Shown piece after piece: positions 1 through 8,571 of a DNA stretch of 64,000 nucleotides. Source of the stretch: Marivita geojedonensis. Its GTDB lineage: Bacteria; Pseudomonadota; Alphaproteobacteria; Rhodobacterales; Rhodobacteraceae. Every line of letters begins with the position of its first letter. Positions within the stretch are counted from its first letter, which is position 1. A program made the translations under genes and the position numbers. Under the pieces are notes generated by a model. That model was given only the letters and a program-made list of their open reading frames with translations. It ran no database searches and was not told the DNA's origin. Location of the stretch: the NCBI RefSeq assembly GCF_002115805.1, contig NZ_JFKC01000001.1, positions 1 through 64,000 on the forward strand. The letters run 5' to 3'.

Positions 1-98
1 TCCTGACCCTAAGGCTAAAATTCGACCGAACATTCCGATCCACCTTGCAGCGCCCTGCCCCAAGGGCCATTGTGCGGCGAAACGGACGGAGCAATCGC

Positions 99-974
99 AT
101 GACGGTCAATTCAATCGGCGTGATCGGAGCCGGGCAGATGGGCAACGGCATTGCCCATGTCATGGCGCTCGCAGGGTATGATGTCGTTCTGAACGACATC
201 AGCGAAGAAGCTCTGACACGCGCGGTCGAGATCATTCAGCGCAACATGGATCGTCAGGTCAGCCGCGAAAAGATCAGCGCAGAGACCCGCGATGCCGCGA
301 TGGCCCGTATCGCGACAACCCAGGAGTTGCCGCAGGTCGCCAAGACCGATCTGATCATCGAGGCCGCCACCGAAAACGAAGGCATCAAACAGAAGATTTT
401 CGACAGCCTGCTGCCACATCTGGCCGAACATACCATTCTGACGTCGAACACCTCTTCCATCTCGATCACCCGCCTGGCAAGCCGAACGGATCGCCCGGAA
501 AAGTTCATGGGCTTCCATTTCATGAATCCGGTTCCGGTGATGCAACTGGTGGAACTGATCCGCGGCATTGCAACCGACAAGGAAACCTACGAAACCTGCC
601 TTGGTGTCGTGGAAAAGCTGGGCAAAACCGCCGCCTCAGCCGAGGACTTCCCGGCATTCATCGTCAACCGAATTCTCATGCCGATGATCAATGAAGCGGT
701 CTATACGCTCTACGAAGGTGTGGGGAACGTGAACTCCATCGACCAGTCGATGAAGCTGGGTGCCAATCATCCGATGGGGCCTCTTGAACTCGCGGATTTC
801 ATCGGACTCGACACCTGCCTGGCCATCATGAACGTCCTGCACGACGGTTTGGCCGACACCAAATACCGCCCCTGCCCATTGTTGACGAAATACGTGGAAG
901 CCGGATGGCTGGGCCGCAAGACACAGCGTGGATTCTACGACTACAGGGGCGAAACGCCGGTCCCGACCCGCTAG
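99..974 (+). CDS. hbd: 3-hydroxybutyryl-CoA dehydrogenase
   Basis: This 291-aa NAD-dependent enzyme interconverts (S)-3-hydroxybutyryl-CoA and acetoacetyl-CoA, linking butyrate/PHB metabolism to the EMC pathway. The N-terminus shows the Rossmann motif GVIGAGQMGNGIA, followed by SNTSSIS and the catalytic-region motif GFHFMNPVPVMQLVE. The C-terminal dimerisation domain has NRILMPMINEA and ends in GWLGRKTQRGFYDY. Length matches the single-domain FadB2/PaaH/Hbd family. ATG 99 was chosen because GGACGGAG precedes it and homology starts there; an upstream in-frame ATG at 45 adds 18 non-conserved residues. Its stop overlaps that of the convergent acyltransferase gene by 4 nt. The exact preferred substrate is inferred from the family. 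Confidence 0.93.
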   Translation: MTVNSIGVIGAGQMGNGIAHVMALAGYDVVLNDISEEALTRAVEIIQRNMDRQVSREKISAETRDAAMARIATTQELPQVAKTDLIIEAATENEGIKQKIFDSLLPHLAEHTILTSNTSSISITRLASRTDRPEKFMGFHFMNPVPVMQLVELIRGIATDKETYETCLGVVEKLGKTAASAEDFPAFIVNRILMPMINEAVYTLYEGVGNVNSIDQSMKLGANHPMGPLELADFIGLDTCLAIMNVLHDGLADTKYRPCPLLTKYVEAGWLGRKTQRGFYDYRGETPVPTR

Positions 975-1852
975 GTGTCTTTGCCGAGGTTCATCGTCGT
1001 GTCTCGCAGAGACGCGACGAAATCTCGGCTGCGCCCCGCGAACGCTTTGATCGTTTCCGCCGGAATGGGTTCACCCACGATCGGAGCCTGAGGCTTACCG
1101 CAGGCGTGGATCACTTCGTGGATCAACAGACCCTGCCGGAACGTCGCTGAAAGCTGATTTGCGATCTGATAGGCGCGGGAATTCTGGCCCGGAAAATATA
1201 TCGGAACCACGGTCGCGCCGGAACGCTGAATGAGATTGGCCGTAAACGGGTTCCATGTCCTCTCGATGGCCGGTCCGAAATAGCTGTCGCTCGATGCAAC
1301 GACCCCTGACGGGAAAAGAGCGATCACGCCACCCGTTTTCAGATGGCTCATCGCACGGCTGCGCATCTCGAGGCTCTGCTCGCGGGCATCTTCCTCATGC
1401 GGAAACGGCACCGGGATCATGAATTCTTCAATCTCGGTCACACCGGTCAACAGCGACCGCGTCAGGATCTTGTAATCGGTGCGGACCCGTCCGATGAGCT
1501 CGGCCAAAATCATTCCATCGACCAGACCATGCGGATGGTTGGCCACAATGATCACCGGACCCTCTTTCGGGATGCGGGCAATCTGTTCCGCCGGCGTTTC
1601 CAGATCAATGTTCATCAGGCCAAGCGCCTGCCCCCAGAACGCCTGACCTTCCGCCGGCCCCATCCGTTCGAAACGCCGCACGAGGCGCAACAACGGAATC
1701 TTTCCCGTCATCCACTCCAGCGCACGGATCGTGTTGGCCTTCCACGGATTGGTAAAGGTGTTCGCATAGCTGAGCTTGCGCTTATCATACGGCACATTTT
1801 CCGGCGCAACGGCATGCGCGTCTTGGGATGTGTGTTGATAGCTGTCAACCAT
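971..1852 (-). CDS. lysophospholipid acyltransferase family protein (PlsC-like)
   Basis: Predicted membrane-associated acyltransferase of about 293 aa. It carries the HX4D motif in NHPHGLVDG and a later ALFPSGVVA block resembling the acceptor-binding motif of the PlsC/LPLAT superfamily. Glycerolipid acyl transfer is expected, but the substrate cannot be read from sequence. It is the last gene of the leftward chvI-chvG-hprK-rapZ-EIIA-HPr run. Two starts are possible: ATG at 1852 (used here) or a GTG at 1897 only 2 nt after the HPr stop. Neither has a good Shine-Dalgarno, so translational coupling from the GTG is a real alternative. It converges with hbd, sharing a CTAG overlap. Confidence 0.8.
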   Translation of the reverse strand: MVDSYQHTSQDAHAVAPENVPYDKRKLSYANTFTNPWKANTIRALEWMTGKIPLLRLVRRFERMGPAEGQAFWGQALGLMNIDLETPAEQIARIPKEGPVIIVANHPHGLVDGMILAELIGRVRTDYKILTRSLLTGVTEIEEFMIPVPFPHEEDAREQSLEMRSRAMSHLKTGGVIALFPSGVVASSDSYFGPAIERTWNPFTANLIQRSGATVVPIYFPGQNSRAYQIANQLSATFRQGLLIHEVIHACGKPQAPIVGEPIPAETIKAFAGRSRDFVASLRDTTMNLGKDT

Positions 1853-1899
1853 ATGGCAGTGTGACGTCCTGTTGTGGTTGCCCGTGCCGACCTGCACGG

Positions 1900-2178
1900 T
1901 CAGCAGTCTTCCCCAAACCGATCCGCCACGAGAGTCTCGATCGCGGCAGCAAGGGCCTCTGCGTCTGGCCCGGAGGTGAGTACCTCAATAGAGGTTCCTT
2001 TGGAAGCTGCCAACATCAAAAGGCCCATGATGCTGTCACCCGACGCGCTCATGCCGTCCTTTCGGACCTCTGCCGTTGCGTCAAATCCCTCGACAACTTC
2101 GACCAGTTTCGCAGATGCCCGGGCGTGCAAACCCTTCTCGTTCACAATCTTCAAAACGCGCTGCGCCGTTTCGGACAT
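1900..2178 (-). CDS. ptsH: HPr phosphocarrier protein
   Basis: A 92-aa phosphocarrier of the phosphotransferase system. The phosphorylatable histidine H18 lies in KGLHARAS, and a regulatory serine (about S49) lies in GDSIMGLLML, the site used by HPr kinases. In alphaproteobacteria lacking sugar permeases this protein works in a regulatory relay with EI-Ntr and EIIA components. Strong GGGAGG precedes ATG 2178. The gene lies 27 nt after the mannose-type EIIA and in one run with rapZ and hprK, so this HPr is probably the substrate of that kinase. No EI gene is visible in the window. Confidence 0.95.
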   Translation of the reverse strand: MSETAQRVLKIVNEKGLHARASAKLVEVVEGFDATAEVRKDGMSASGDSIMGLLMLAASKGTSIEVLTSGPDAEALAAAIETLVADRFGEDC

Positions 2179-2205
2179 GGTGCCGGGCCTCCCTAACCCT
2201 TTTGA

Positions 2206-2607
2206 TCAGGCGCTCTGATCCAGGGTAATGTCTTGGCTGTCAATGTATTTCCGACCTGCGTCCAACGCAGCCCGAACCGCCTCGGGCACAGTTTTGTCGC
2301 GGCTTTTCGCCAATTTGATCAGCATCGGAAGATTCGCCCCGTAGACAATCCGCCGATTGTCGGGCTGACAGGCGCGAAGGCTCAGGTTTGACGGAGAACC
2401 GCCAAACATATCCGTCACGATGACCACGCCATCGCCTTTGTCGACTTCATCGGCAATGGCGCAGATCTCGGACTGCTTGGCGTCGCGATTGTGATCGGCA
2501 TCGATGGACACGGCCGCCATCCCGGGCTGATGACCGACGACATGTTCGACAGCGGACAGGTACTCCTGCGCCAGGCCGCCATGCGCCACGATCACGATCC
2601 CGATCAC
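2206..2607 (-). CDS. PTS system mannose-type EIIA component
   Basis: A 133-aa EIIA-Man/fructose-IV family protein. The N-terminus reads MIGIVIVAHGGLA with the predicted phospho-histidine H9, and TDMFGGSPSNLSL is the second family signature. It probably accepts phosphate from HPr and acts as a regulator, since no EIIB/C/D permease genes lie nearby. Its ATG overlaps the rapZ stop by 4 nt (ATGA), indicating translational coupling. The rapZ-EIIA-HPr order with HprK and ChvG/ChvI upstream is the conserved alphaproteobacterial arrangement. Confidence 0.93.
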   Translation of the reverse strand: MIGIVIVAHGGLAQEYLSAVEHVVGHQPGMAAVSIDADHNRDAKQSEICAIADEVDKGDGVVIVTDMFGGSPSNLSLRACQPDNRRIVYGANLPMLIKLAKSRDKTVPEAVRAALDAGRKYIDSQDITLDQSA

Positions 2608-3527
2608 TGTGTAGCCCCTCCAAGTTCCGGCATCGTGGTGCTGCCCGCTTTTGCGAGTCCCCGTCGCGACAGTTCCTTGTGGTCAATTGACACCCGCCAG
2701 CCATCCTCTGCAAGGGCAGCAGCAACAGATTCCGAAACAACGACCGATCTGTGTTGCCCACCGGTACATCCGATCCCAACCGAAAGATGCGTTTTTCCCT
2801 CGGTTTCGACCTCCGGCAACAAAAACCCGAGCATCTCGGTGATACGCTCGGCGAATTGGGCAAACCTCGGGTCGGCTTTCACATAGCTTTGCACTTCCGG
2901 GTCCAGCCCGGTTCTGCTGCGCAGCGCGGTCTCCCAATGCGGGTTGGCAAGGAATCGGCAGTCAAACACCATGTCCACACCGTGTGGGATGCCCCGTTTG
3001 TAAGAAAACGACTGAACCGTCACAGACAGCTTCTGTTCAGTGCTGTCAGCAAACCACTGATGCATCTCCGCCTTGAGATCGTGTGGCGTCAACACAGAGG
3101 TGTCGATCACGATGTCAGCCTGTTCCTCGATAGGCTTGAGCAGCTCGATTTCGCGCGCAATGCCGATTTCGGGGGCTTCGTCAGCGGCCATAGGATGGCG
3201 ACGCCGTGTCTCGGAATACCGGCGCAGCAGGACGTCGGGACGACAATCGAGAAACAGCAGTGTCGCCTTGTCGTCAGTGAGGGCAATCAGTTCCCGGTAC
3301 GTGTCGATGAGCCGTGTGACGGAAAAATCCCGGTTTCGGATATCGATTCCCAACGCCAAAGGATGGTCCAGCGGTACGCTGTCGAACAGCCGAGGGATCA
3401 TACGCAAAGGAATATTATCGATGGCCTCGAACCCCAGGTCTTCAAGAACCTTGATCGCAGTCAGTCGGCCGGCACCGGACGGGCCGGTCACCAGGACTAC
3501 GCGATTGCGGGCCGGATTGGTCGACAT
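2604..3527 (-). CDS. rapZ: RNase adapter protein RapZ / YvcJ-family nucleotide-binding protein
   Basis: A 307-aa P-loop protein of the RapZ/YvcJ family. Walker A is VTGPSGAGR near residues 13-21, followed by FEAIDNIPLRM. The C-terminal half has the family signatures SFSYKRGIPHGVDMVFDCR and IGCTGGQHRSV. In E. coli the family links amino-sugar metabolism and small-RNA decay; in alphaproteobacteria it sits with PTS regulatory genes and its RNA partners are not established. hprK lies immediately upstream (19-nt gap) and the EIIA gene overlaps its end by 4 nt. Confidence 0.94.
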   Translation of the reverse strand: MSTNPARNRVVLVTGPSGAGRLTAIKVLEDLGFEAIDNIPLRMIPRLFDSVPLDHPLALGIDIRNRDFSVTRLIDTYRELIALTDDKATLLFLDCRPDVLLRRYSETRRRHPMAADEAPEIGIAREIELLKPIEEQADIVIDTSVLTPHDLKAEMHQWFADSTEQKLSVTVQSFSYKRGIPHGVDMVFDCRFLANPHWETALRSRTGLDPEVQSYVKADPRFAQFAERITEMLGFLLPEVETEGKTHLSVGIGCTGGQHRSVVVSESVAAALAEDGWRVSIDHKELSRRGLAKAGSTTMPELGGATQ

Positions 3528-3545
3528 GGGTTTCGTGTTCCAGTT

Positions 3546-3986
3546 TCAGAGCCGCGGAGTGGCGCGACCCGTGTGCGAGAGATATTGCAGAATTGCAGCA
3601 GGAAAATGCGCAGACGCAACATTGTGAAGCAATGGAAATGTTTGCGTGAAGAACGTGATGGTCCGCTCTTGCGGGAACCGGTCACGTTCCTCCTGATCGA
3701 GATCAACCACCAGACAGAGATGCGCTGAAGGCACGTAGTCTGCGTGCAGCAACCCGACGCCACGCGCTTCGATCATGCCTTTCAAAGGATCAGGGCACGT
3801 CAGCTCAACACCGTCCGAGACCGCGCTCAGGATGACACGGTCATCGGCGACAAGAGTGGCCCCGCGCACCATCATCTCGAGCGCCAATGAGGATTTGCCG
3901 GAACCGGATGCGCCCTTGAGCAGTACCGCGCGCCCATTCAGCGCCACCGCAGTCGCGTGAAGAGTAAGTGGGCCGAGATCAGACAT
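3546..3986 (-). CDS. hprK: short HPr kinase/phosphorylase (C-terminal kinase domain only)
   Basis: A 146-aa protein equivalent to the catalytic C-terminal domain of HprK. Walker A is GASGSGKS (residues 25-32), an acidic pair DD at 48-49 follows LVA, and IEARGVGLL near 72-80 matches the HprK signature. The N-terminal regulatory domain of the roughly 310-aa Gram-positive enzyme is absent, as is usual in alphaproteobacteria. It probably phosphorylates the serine of the HPr encoded downstream. It lies between chvG (9-nt gap) and rapZ, so the two-component system and PTS relay are likely co-transcribed. Confidence 0.93.
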   Translation of the reverse strand: MSDLGPLTLHATAVALNGRAVLLKGASGSGKSSLALEMMVRGATLVADDRVILSAVSDGVELTCPDPLKGMIEARGVGLLHADYVPSAHLCLVVDLDQEERDRFPQERTITFFTQTFPLLHNVASAHFPAAILQYLSHTGRATPRL

Positions 3987-3995
3987 GGCTATGCC

Positions 3996-5711
3996 TTACA
4001 GCGGAAGCCCCACGACAAACCGTGCGCCCAGTGGTTCAGAGGTGGCGTCGGCTTCGGTAGGTCGTATGTTTTCGGCCCAGATCACACCGCCATGGGCTTC
4101 GACGATCTGCTTTGAAATGGCGAGGCCAAGGCCCGAGTTATTGCCAAAGTCATTTTCCGGCCGCTGCGAATAGAAGCGCTTGAAGATCTTGGTCAGCGCC
4201 TCGTCCGGGATACCGGGCCCCGTGTCCTCGACCACGATCAGCACGCGACTCTCGCGTCGCCGCGCCCAGAGCCGGATGGCGTCGCCATCTTCACAGAAGC
4301 TGATCGCGTTGGTGATGAGATTGACAAAGACCTGCGCCAGACGGGCTTCAAGGCCGTGAACACGGATCGGTTTTTCCGGAAGATCCGCAATGAATTCAAT
4401 GCCCTGCCGCTTTGCGTCTTCACCAAGAAACTGTGCGAGATTGCCCAGCATATCCAGAAGATTGAATTCCGCCTCTTCTTCCTTGACCAGTTCGCTGTCC
4501 AGCCGGGACGCATTTGAAATGTCGCTGACAAGCCGGTCGAGCCGACGGACATCGTGATCGATCACATCCAGCAAGCGGTCCACCTGATCGGGACGACGCG
4601 CCACGCGGAGCGTGCCCACCGCAGATCGAAGTGACGCCAGCGGGTTCTTGATTTCATGCGCCACGTCGGCGGCGAACTGTTCGTTGGCATCGATACGGTC
4701 GTAAAGCGCAGCCACCATGCCGCGCAAAGCGCCGGACAGACGGCCAATCTCGTCGGGCCGCGCAGTCAGGTCGGGAATGCGGATCCGCCCCGAGGAGACA
4801 TTCCGGCGATTGCGATCACGTCCGACTTCAGCAGCATCGGCCAAGTTGGAGATCGGGTTGGAAATCGTCGAGGCCAGAACCAGGCTCAGTCCGATCGAAA
4901 CAAGCGTCGCGATGACAAACATCTGCAACACGTTTTCCCGCTCGCGCCGAACCGCCGCATCGATTTCGGGCGCATAGCTGACAAGAGCAACTGTCCCGGC
5001 AACGCCGCTGTCGACCTGAATCGGGCTGAGAGCGGTGAAGATCGTTTCTCCGTTTGGCCCTTCGCTCCGTTCGATCCGGGTTCTGGACGGGTCGGTTTCC
5101 TCGATCTGGCGACGCAGGATATCTTCCAGCGTCAGTGGACCGAGATCACCGTTGTTGCGGAAAATCGAGGATACGCTGGACCAGACGGTCAACAGAAAGT
5201 CGGAAATCACCGTCGGTTTTTCCGCAGCGGTCAGCGGCGCGGTGCTTGCCCGCTCCACGTCTCCAACCAGAAACCGCGCTGAATCAAACACAAAGACCCG
5301 AAGACCGGGCCGCATTTCCAGGTTTGCCAGCGTTTCGCTGACGTTGATGCCGTCACCAGTCCCCAGGTTGACAGCGACTCCCGGTCGCGCCTGCGCTTCG
5401 AAGACGTCGGCTATCAATTCTGCTTCGCTGCGCACGGACGCCGCCTTTTGTTCGGCCAACGTGTCGCGCGACGAATTCAGAAACAGAATACCCGCAACGA
5501 GGAAGTTGAGGGCGACAAGGTTGAAGGTGATGATCTTCCGGGTCAGAGGCGACCGGTTAAGCGAGAAGATACCGCGCTTTTCGCGGATCGTGCGCACTTC
5601 GGACTCAACGGTTTTGTCGGGGGCGACCCAGTCGTCCCCGAGAACCACGTCCGCATCTTTGCGCCCGCCGGACGAACCGGATTCCACGCCTTCAACCAAT
5701 GCCATGGTCAC
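3996..5711 (-). CDS. chvG: sensor histidine kinase ChvG
   Basis: A 571-aa inner-membrane sensor kinase. A cytoplasmic N-terminal extension precedes a membrane segment (about residues 64-82). A periplasmic sensor region and a second membrane segment come next, then HAMP. The HisKA box is [16 protein letters not shown] and the HATPase_c domain has NLITNAISF and DTGPGIP. ChvG/ExoS kinases respond to acid or envelope conditions in relatives. Its start overlaps the chvI stop by 4 nt (ATGA), a tight kinase-regulator pair. The promoter is expected upstream of chvI, divergent from pckA. Confidence 0.94.
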   Translation of the reverse strand: MTMALVEGVESGSSGGRKDADVVLGDDWVAPDKTVESEVRTIREKRGIFSLNRSPLTRKIITFNLVALNFLVAGILFLNSSRDTLAEQKAASVRSEAELIADVFEAQARPGVAVNLGTGDGINVSETLANLEMRPGLRVFVFDSARFLVGDVERASTAPLTAAEKPTVISDFLLTVWSSVSSIFRNNGDLGPLTLEDILRRQIEETDPSRTRIERSEGPNGETIFTALSPIQVDSGVAGTVALVSYAPEIDAAVRRERENVLQMFVIATLVSIGLSLVLASTISNPISNLADAAEVGRDRNRRNVSSGRIRIPDLTARPDEIGRLSGALRGMVAALYDRIDANEQFAADVAHEIKNPLASLRSAVGTLRVARRPDQVDRLLDVIDHDVRRLDRLVSDISNASRLDSELVKEEEAEFNLLDMLGNLAQFLGEDAKRQGIEFIADLPEKPIRVHGLEARLAQVFVNLITNAISFCEDGDAIRLWARRRESRVLIVVEDTGPGIPDEALTKIFKRFYSQRPENDFGNNSGLGLAISKQIVEAHGGVIWAENIRPTEADATSEPLGARFVVGLPL

Positions 5712-6412
5712 TCTTCGTTGTAACGGTAACCGATCCCGTAGAGCGTTTCGATGGCCGAGAAATCATTGTCGACCGAGCGCATCTTTTTCCGCAGTCGCTT
5801 GATGTGGCTGTCAATGGTCCGGTCATCGACGTAAACCTGATCGTCATAGGCCACATCCATCAGCTGATCGCGCGACTTAACAAAGCCCGGACGCTGTGCA
5901 AGTGCCTGCAACAAAAGGAATTCCGTGACCGTAAGGGACACGTCCTGCCCTTTCCAGGACACCGAGTGGCGCAGCGGATCCATTGTCAGGTTTCCGCGGA
6001 CCATCAGCTTGGCCTCTTCGACCTCGACACCAGCTGCGTCGCCTGCAACCGCATCCTGACGGCGCAGAAGCGCGCGAATGCGTTCCACCAGCAGGCGCTG
6101 CGAGAACGGTTTTTTCACGTAGTCGTCGGCGCCCATACGAAGGCCGAGAACTTCGTCGATCTCGTCATCCTTGGAGGTGAGAAAGATCACCGGCATCTTG
6201 GACTTCTGGCGCACCCGCTGAAGCAGGTCCATGCCATCCATGCGCGGCATCTTGATGTCAAAGACGGCCATATCGGGCATTTTCTTGTTAAATGCGTCCA
6301 AAGCGGCCTGTCCGTCATTGTAGGTTTCGACCTCGAATCCCTCTGCCTCGAGGGTGATCGCGACCGATGTCAGGATATTCCTGTCATCGTCCACAAGGGC
6401 GATTTTCGACAT
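5708..6412 (-). CDS. chvI: DNA-binding response regulator ChvI
   Basis: A 234-aa OmpR-family regulator. The receiver domain has the acidic pocket VDDD, phospho-acceptor D52 in [11 protein letters not shown] and the lysine in KKPFSQR. The C-terminal winged-helix domain has [19 protein letters not shown] 6412 is used because homology begins with [10 protein letters not shown]; a longer in-frame start would add 9 residues. The gene is divergent from pckA, an arrangement conserved in rhizobia, where ChvI is known to affect pckA expression. Direct control here is an inference. Confidence 0.95.
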   Translation of the reverse strand: MSKIALVDDDRNILTSVAITLEAEGFEVETYNDGQAALDAFNKKMPDMAVFDIKMPRMDGMDLLQRVRQKSKMPVIFLTSKDDEIDEVLGLRMGADDYVKKPFSQRLLVERIRALLRRQDAVAGDAAGVEVEEAKLMVRGNLTMDPLRHSVSWKGQDVSLTVTEFLLLQALAQRPGFVKSRDQLMDVAYDDQVYVDDRTIDSHIKRLRKKMRSVDNDFSAIETLYGIGYRYNEE

Positions 6413-6756
6413 GGAGTGTGTTCCTTGTACTGCTCTCAATTATGTTTTTTCTGGCATTATGCGAGATTTTTCCCATTGCGCCAACGTAATTTTGCGAATC
6501 ACTTCGTCACCGTTGCCTTATTCAGTCCGAAATTTCCTTACGGATGACTAATTTGCATCACTCGGACAGGCGAGGCGTCGCCATGGTTGCGCTAAACCCG
6601 TTTTGGTTGCGCTAACTGCGCGAATGCGTCCTGTTCAGCTTCGGAACCGACATGCTAAGAGGCGAATATCCCCGGCAGGCCGCCGTGGGTGGGGCGTTTC
6701 GTTGACGCCTCTCGACAATACCGCCGCAAAAGAGCGCGGCTACAGGAGCTTGGCAA
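6413..6756. promoter_or_regulatory. divergent chvI / pckA intergenic region
   Basis: A 344-bp non-coding region that must hold promoters for the leftward chvI operon and for pckA. The first 130 bp next to chvI are A+T-rich. The pckA side contains the direct repeat described separately and a clear AGGAG about 10 nt upstream of the pckA ATG. No RNA gene or credible small ORF was seen. Confidence 0.6.
6584..6615 (+). promoter_or_regulatory. direct repeat, candidate operator upstream of pckA
   Basis: TGGTTGCGCTAA occurs at 6584-6595 and again at 6604-6615, start to start exactly 20 bp (about two helical turns). The GCGCTAA half resembles LacI-type operator halves. In Rhodobacter a LacI-family regulator, CceR, is known to control central carbon genes; assigning this repeat to it is only a hypothesis. 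Confidence 0.4.
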
Positions 6757-8355
6757 ATGACATTTGGACGGGTGAACCCGGAATTCCGGCTGGAAGATCA
6801 ACAGATCAACGGGCTTGGTAATGTCTATTACAACCTCACAGAGCCTGCTCTGATCGAAGCAGCGCTGAAACGCGGCGAAGGTACGCTGGGCAATGGCGGG
6901 GCTTTCCTTGTCACCACCGGCAAGTTCACCGGCCGGTCCCCCAAGGACAAGCACGTGGTCAAGACCGACAGCGTCGCGGACACGATCTGGTGGGAAAACA
7001 ACGCGCCGATGTCGCCAGAAGGGTTCGATGCGCTCTATGCCGACATGCTCGAGCACATGAAGGGCCGCGAATACTTCGTGCAGGATCTGGTTGGCGGTGC
7101 CGACCCCAAGCACTCCATCGACGTGCGCTTCATTCAGGAACTGGCGTGGCACAATCTGTTCATCCGCCACATGATGCGCCGCCCGGAACGTGAAGACCTC
7201 GACAGCTTCACCGCCGACTTCACCGTCATCAACTGCCCATCCTTCCAGGCAGACCCAAAGAAGCACGATTGCCGGACCGAAACCGTGATCGCGATGAATT
7301 TCGACAAGAAACTCATCCTGATCGGCGGCACCGAATACGCCGGTGAGAACAAGAAATCGATCTTCTCGCTGCTGAACTACCTGCTGCCGGAAAAAGGCAT
7401 CATGCCGATGCACTGCTCGGCCAACCACGCGGTCGGCAACCCGGTCGATACAGCGATTTTCTTTGGCCTCTCGGGCACTGGCAAGACCACGCTCTCGGCT
7501 GACCCGAACCGTATCCTGATCGGGGATGACGAACATGGCTGGTCCGACCGCGGTACCTTCAACTTCGAAGGCGGTTGCTACGCCAAGACGATCAACCTGT
7601 CGGCGGAAGCCGAGCCGGAGATCTACGCAACCACCACCAAATTCGGCACCGTGATCGAAAACATGGTGTTCGATCCGGAAACCTTCGAGCTGGATTTCAA
7701 GGATGACAGCCTGACAGCCAACATGCGCTGCGCCTACCCCCTCGAATACATTTCGAACGCGTCATCGACCGCGCTTGGCGGGCATCCGAAGAACATCATC
7801 ATGCTGACATGCGATGCATTCGGCGTTCTGCCGCCGATCTCGCGGCTGACACCGGCGCAGGCGATGTACCACTTTCTGTCCGGGTTCACCTCCAAGGTCG
7901 CTGGAACAGAACGCGGTGTAACAGAACCGGAACCCACCTTCTCGACCTGCTTCGGCGCACCGTTCATGCCCCGCCGTCCAGAAGTCTACGGCAACCTGCT
8001 CCGCGAAAAGATCGCGTCGCACGGTGCAACCTGCTGGTTGGTCAACACCGGCTGGACCGGTGGCGCTTATGGCTCTGGCGAACGGATGCCGATCAAGGCA
8101 ACCCGTGCCCTGCTGACCGCAGCGCTCGATGGCAGCCTTGCCGAGGCAGAATTCCGCAAGGATCCGAACTTCGGCTTCGAAGTGCCGGTCAAGGTCGAAG
8201 GCGTGCCGGACATGCTGCTCGACCCGCGTCGCACCTGGAACGACAAAGACGCGTATGACGCACAGGCAGAAAAACTCGTTCAAATGTTTGCCGACAACTT
8301 TGCGCAATACGTGCCGTATATCGACGACGATGTGAAAGCGGCCGCGATCGGTTAA
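6757..8355 (+). CDS. pckA: phosphoenolpyruvate carboxykinase (ATP)
   Basis: A 532-aa cytosolic enzyme converting oxaloacetate and ATP to phosphoenolpyruvate and CO2, the gluconeogenic exit from the TCA and EMC cycles. The kinase-1a P-loop [14 protein letters not shown] is near residues 236-249, the kinase-2 region [10 protein letters not shown] follows, and [10 protein letters not shown] near the N-terminus binds the substrate. LVNTGWTGG near the C-terminus is also conserved. Length is typical. AGGAG precedes ATG 6757. A strong terminator follows at 8389. Confidence 0.97.
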   Translation: MTFGRVNPEFRLEDQQINGLGNVYYNLTEPALIEAALKRGEGTLGNGGAFLVTTGKFTGRSPKDKHVVKTDSVADTIWWENNAPMSPEGFDALYADMLEHMKGREYFVQDLVGGADPKHSIDVRFIQELAWHNLFIRHMMRRPEREDLDSFTADFTVINCPSFQADPKKHDCRTETVIAMNFDKKLILIGGTEYAGENKKSIFSLLNYLLPEKGIMPMHCSANHAVGNPVDTAIFFGLSGTGKTTLSADPNRILIGDDEHGWSDRGTFNFEGGCYAKTINLSAEAEPEIYATTTKFGTVIENMVFDPETFELDFKDDSLTANMRCAYPLEYISNASSTALGGHPKNIIMLTCDAFGVLPPISRLTPAQAMYHFLSGFTSKVAGTERGVTEPEPTFSTCFGAPFMPRRPEVYGNLLREKIASHGATCWLVNTGWTGGAYGSGERMPIKATRALLTAALDGSLAEAEFRKDPNFGFEVPVKVEGVPDMLLDPRRTWNDKDAYDAQAEKLVQMFADNFAQYVPYIDDDVKAAAIG

Positions 8356-8388
8356 ACCGCCTGCGTCGAAAGGCGCTTGGAAAAAACA

Positions 8389-8430
8389 GGGCGAGCGCAC
8401 CATACTCCGGTGCACTCGCCCTTTGTTTTT
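8389..8430 (+). terminator. rho-independent terminator of pckA
   Basis: A 13-bp stem with one mismatch, GGGCGAGCGCACC (8389-8401) against GGTGCACTCGCCC (8409-8421), with a 7-nt loop and a T-rich tail CTTTGTTTTT. Confidence 0.88.
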
Positions 8431-8508
8431 CTGCGGACGCAAGGTGTTACGCGCTGCACAGCAGCAATTCAACGCGAAAGATTGAAACAATATTCGATCT
8501 CTTTGGGT

Positions 8509-8519
8509 ATTTTTGTTGC
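8509..8519 (+). promoter_or_regulatory. EMC-type promoter element upstream of mcd (one mismatch)
   Basis: ATTTTTGTTGC lies 53 bp before the mcd start. It differs at one position from AAT-NN-TGTTGC, the reverse complement of the GCAACA-NN-ATT element found upstream of ccr, ecm and mcl2. CCTGCAAAA follows about 8 bp downstream. Its functional role is inferred. Confidence 0.35.
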
Positions 8520-8571
8520 GCTGCACCTGCAAAATGGCTATCCAGCGCCAAAGCTGAAAAGGACACGATTC

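Noticed and set aside
8377-8571. 65-codon N-terminal extension of mcd
   Set aside because: The extension runs through the pckA terminator and has no Shine-Dalgarno, whereas ATG 8572 does.
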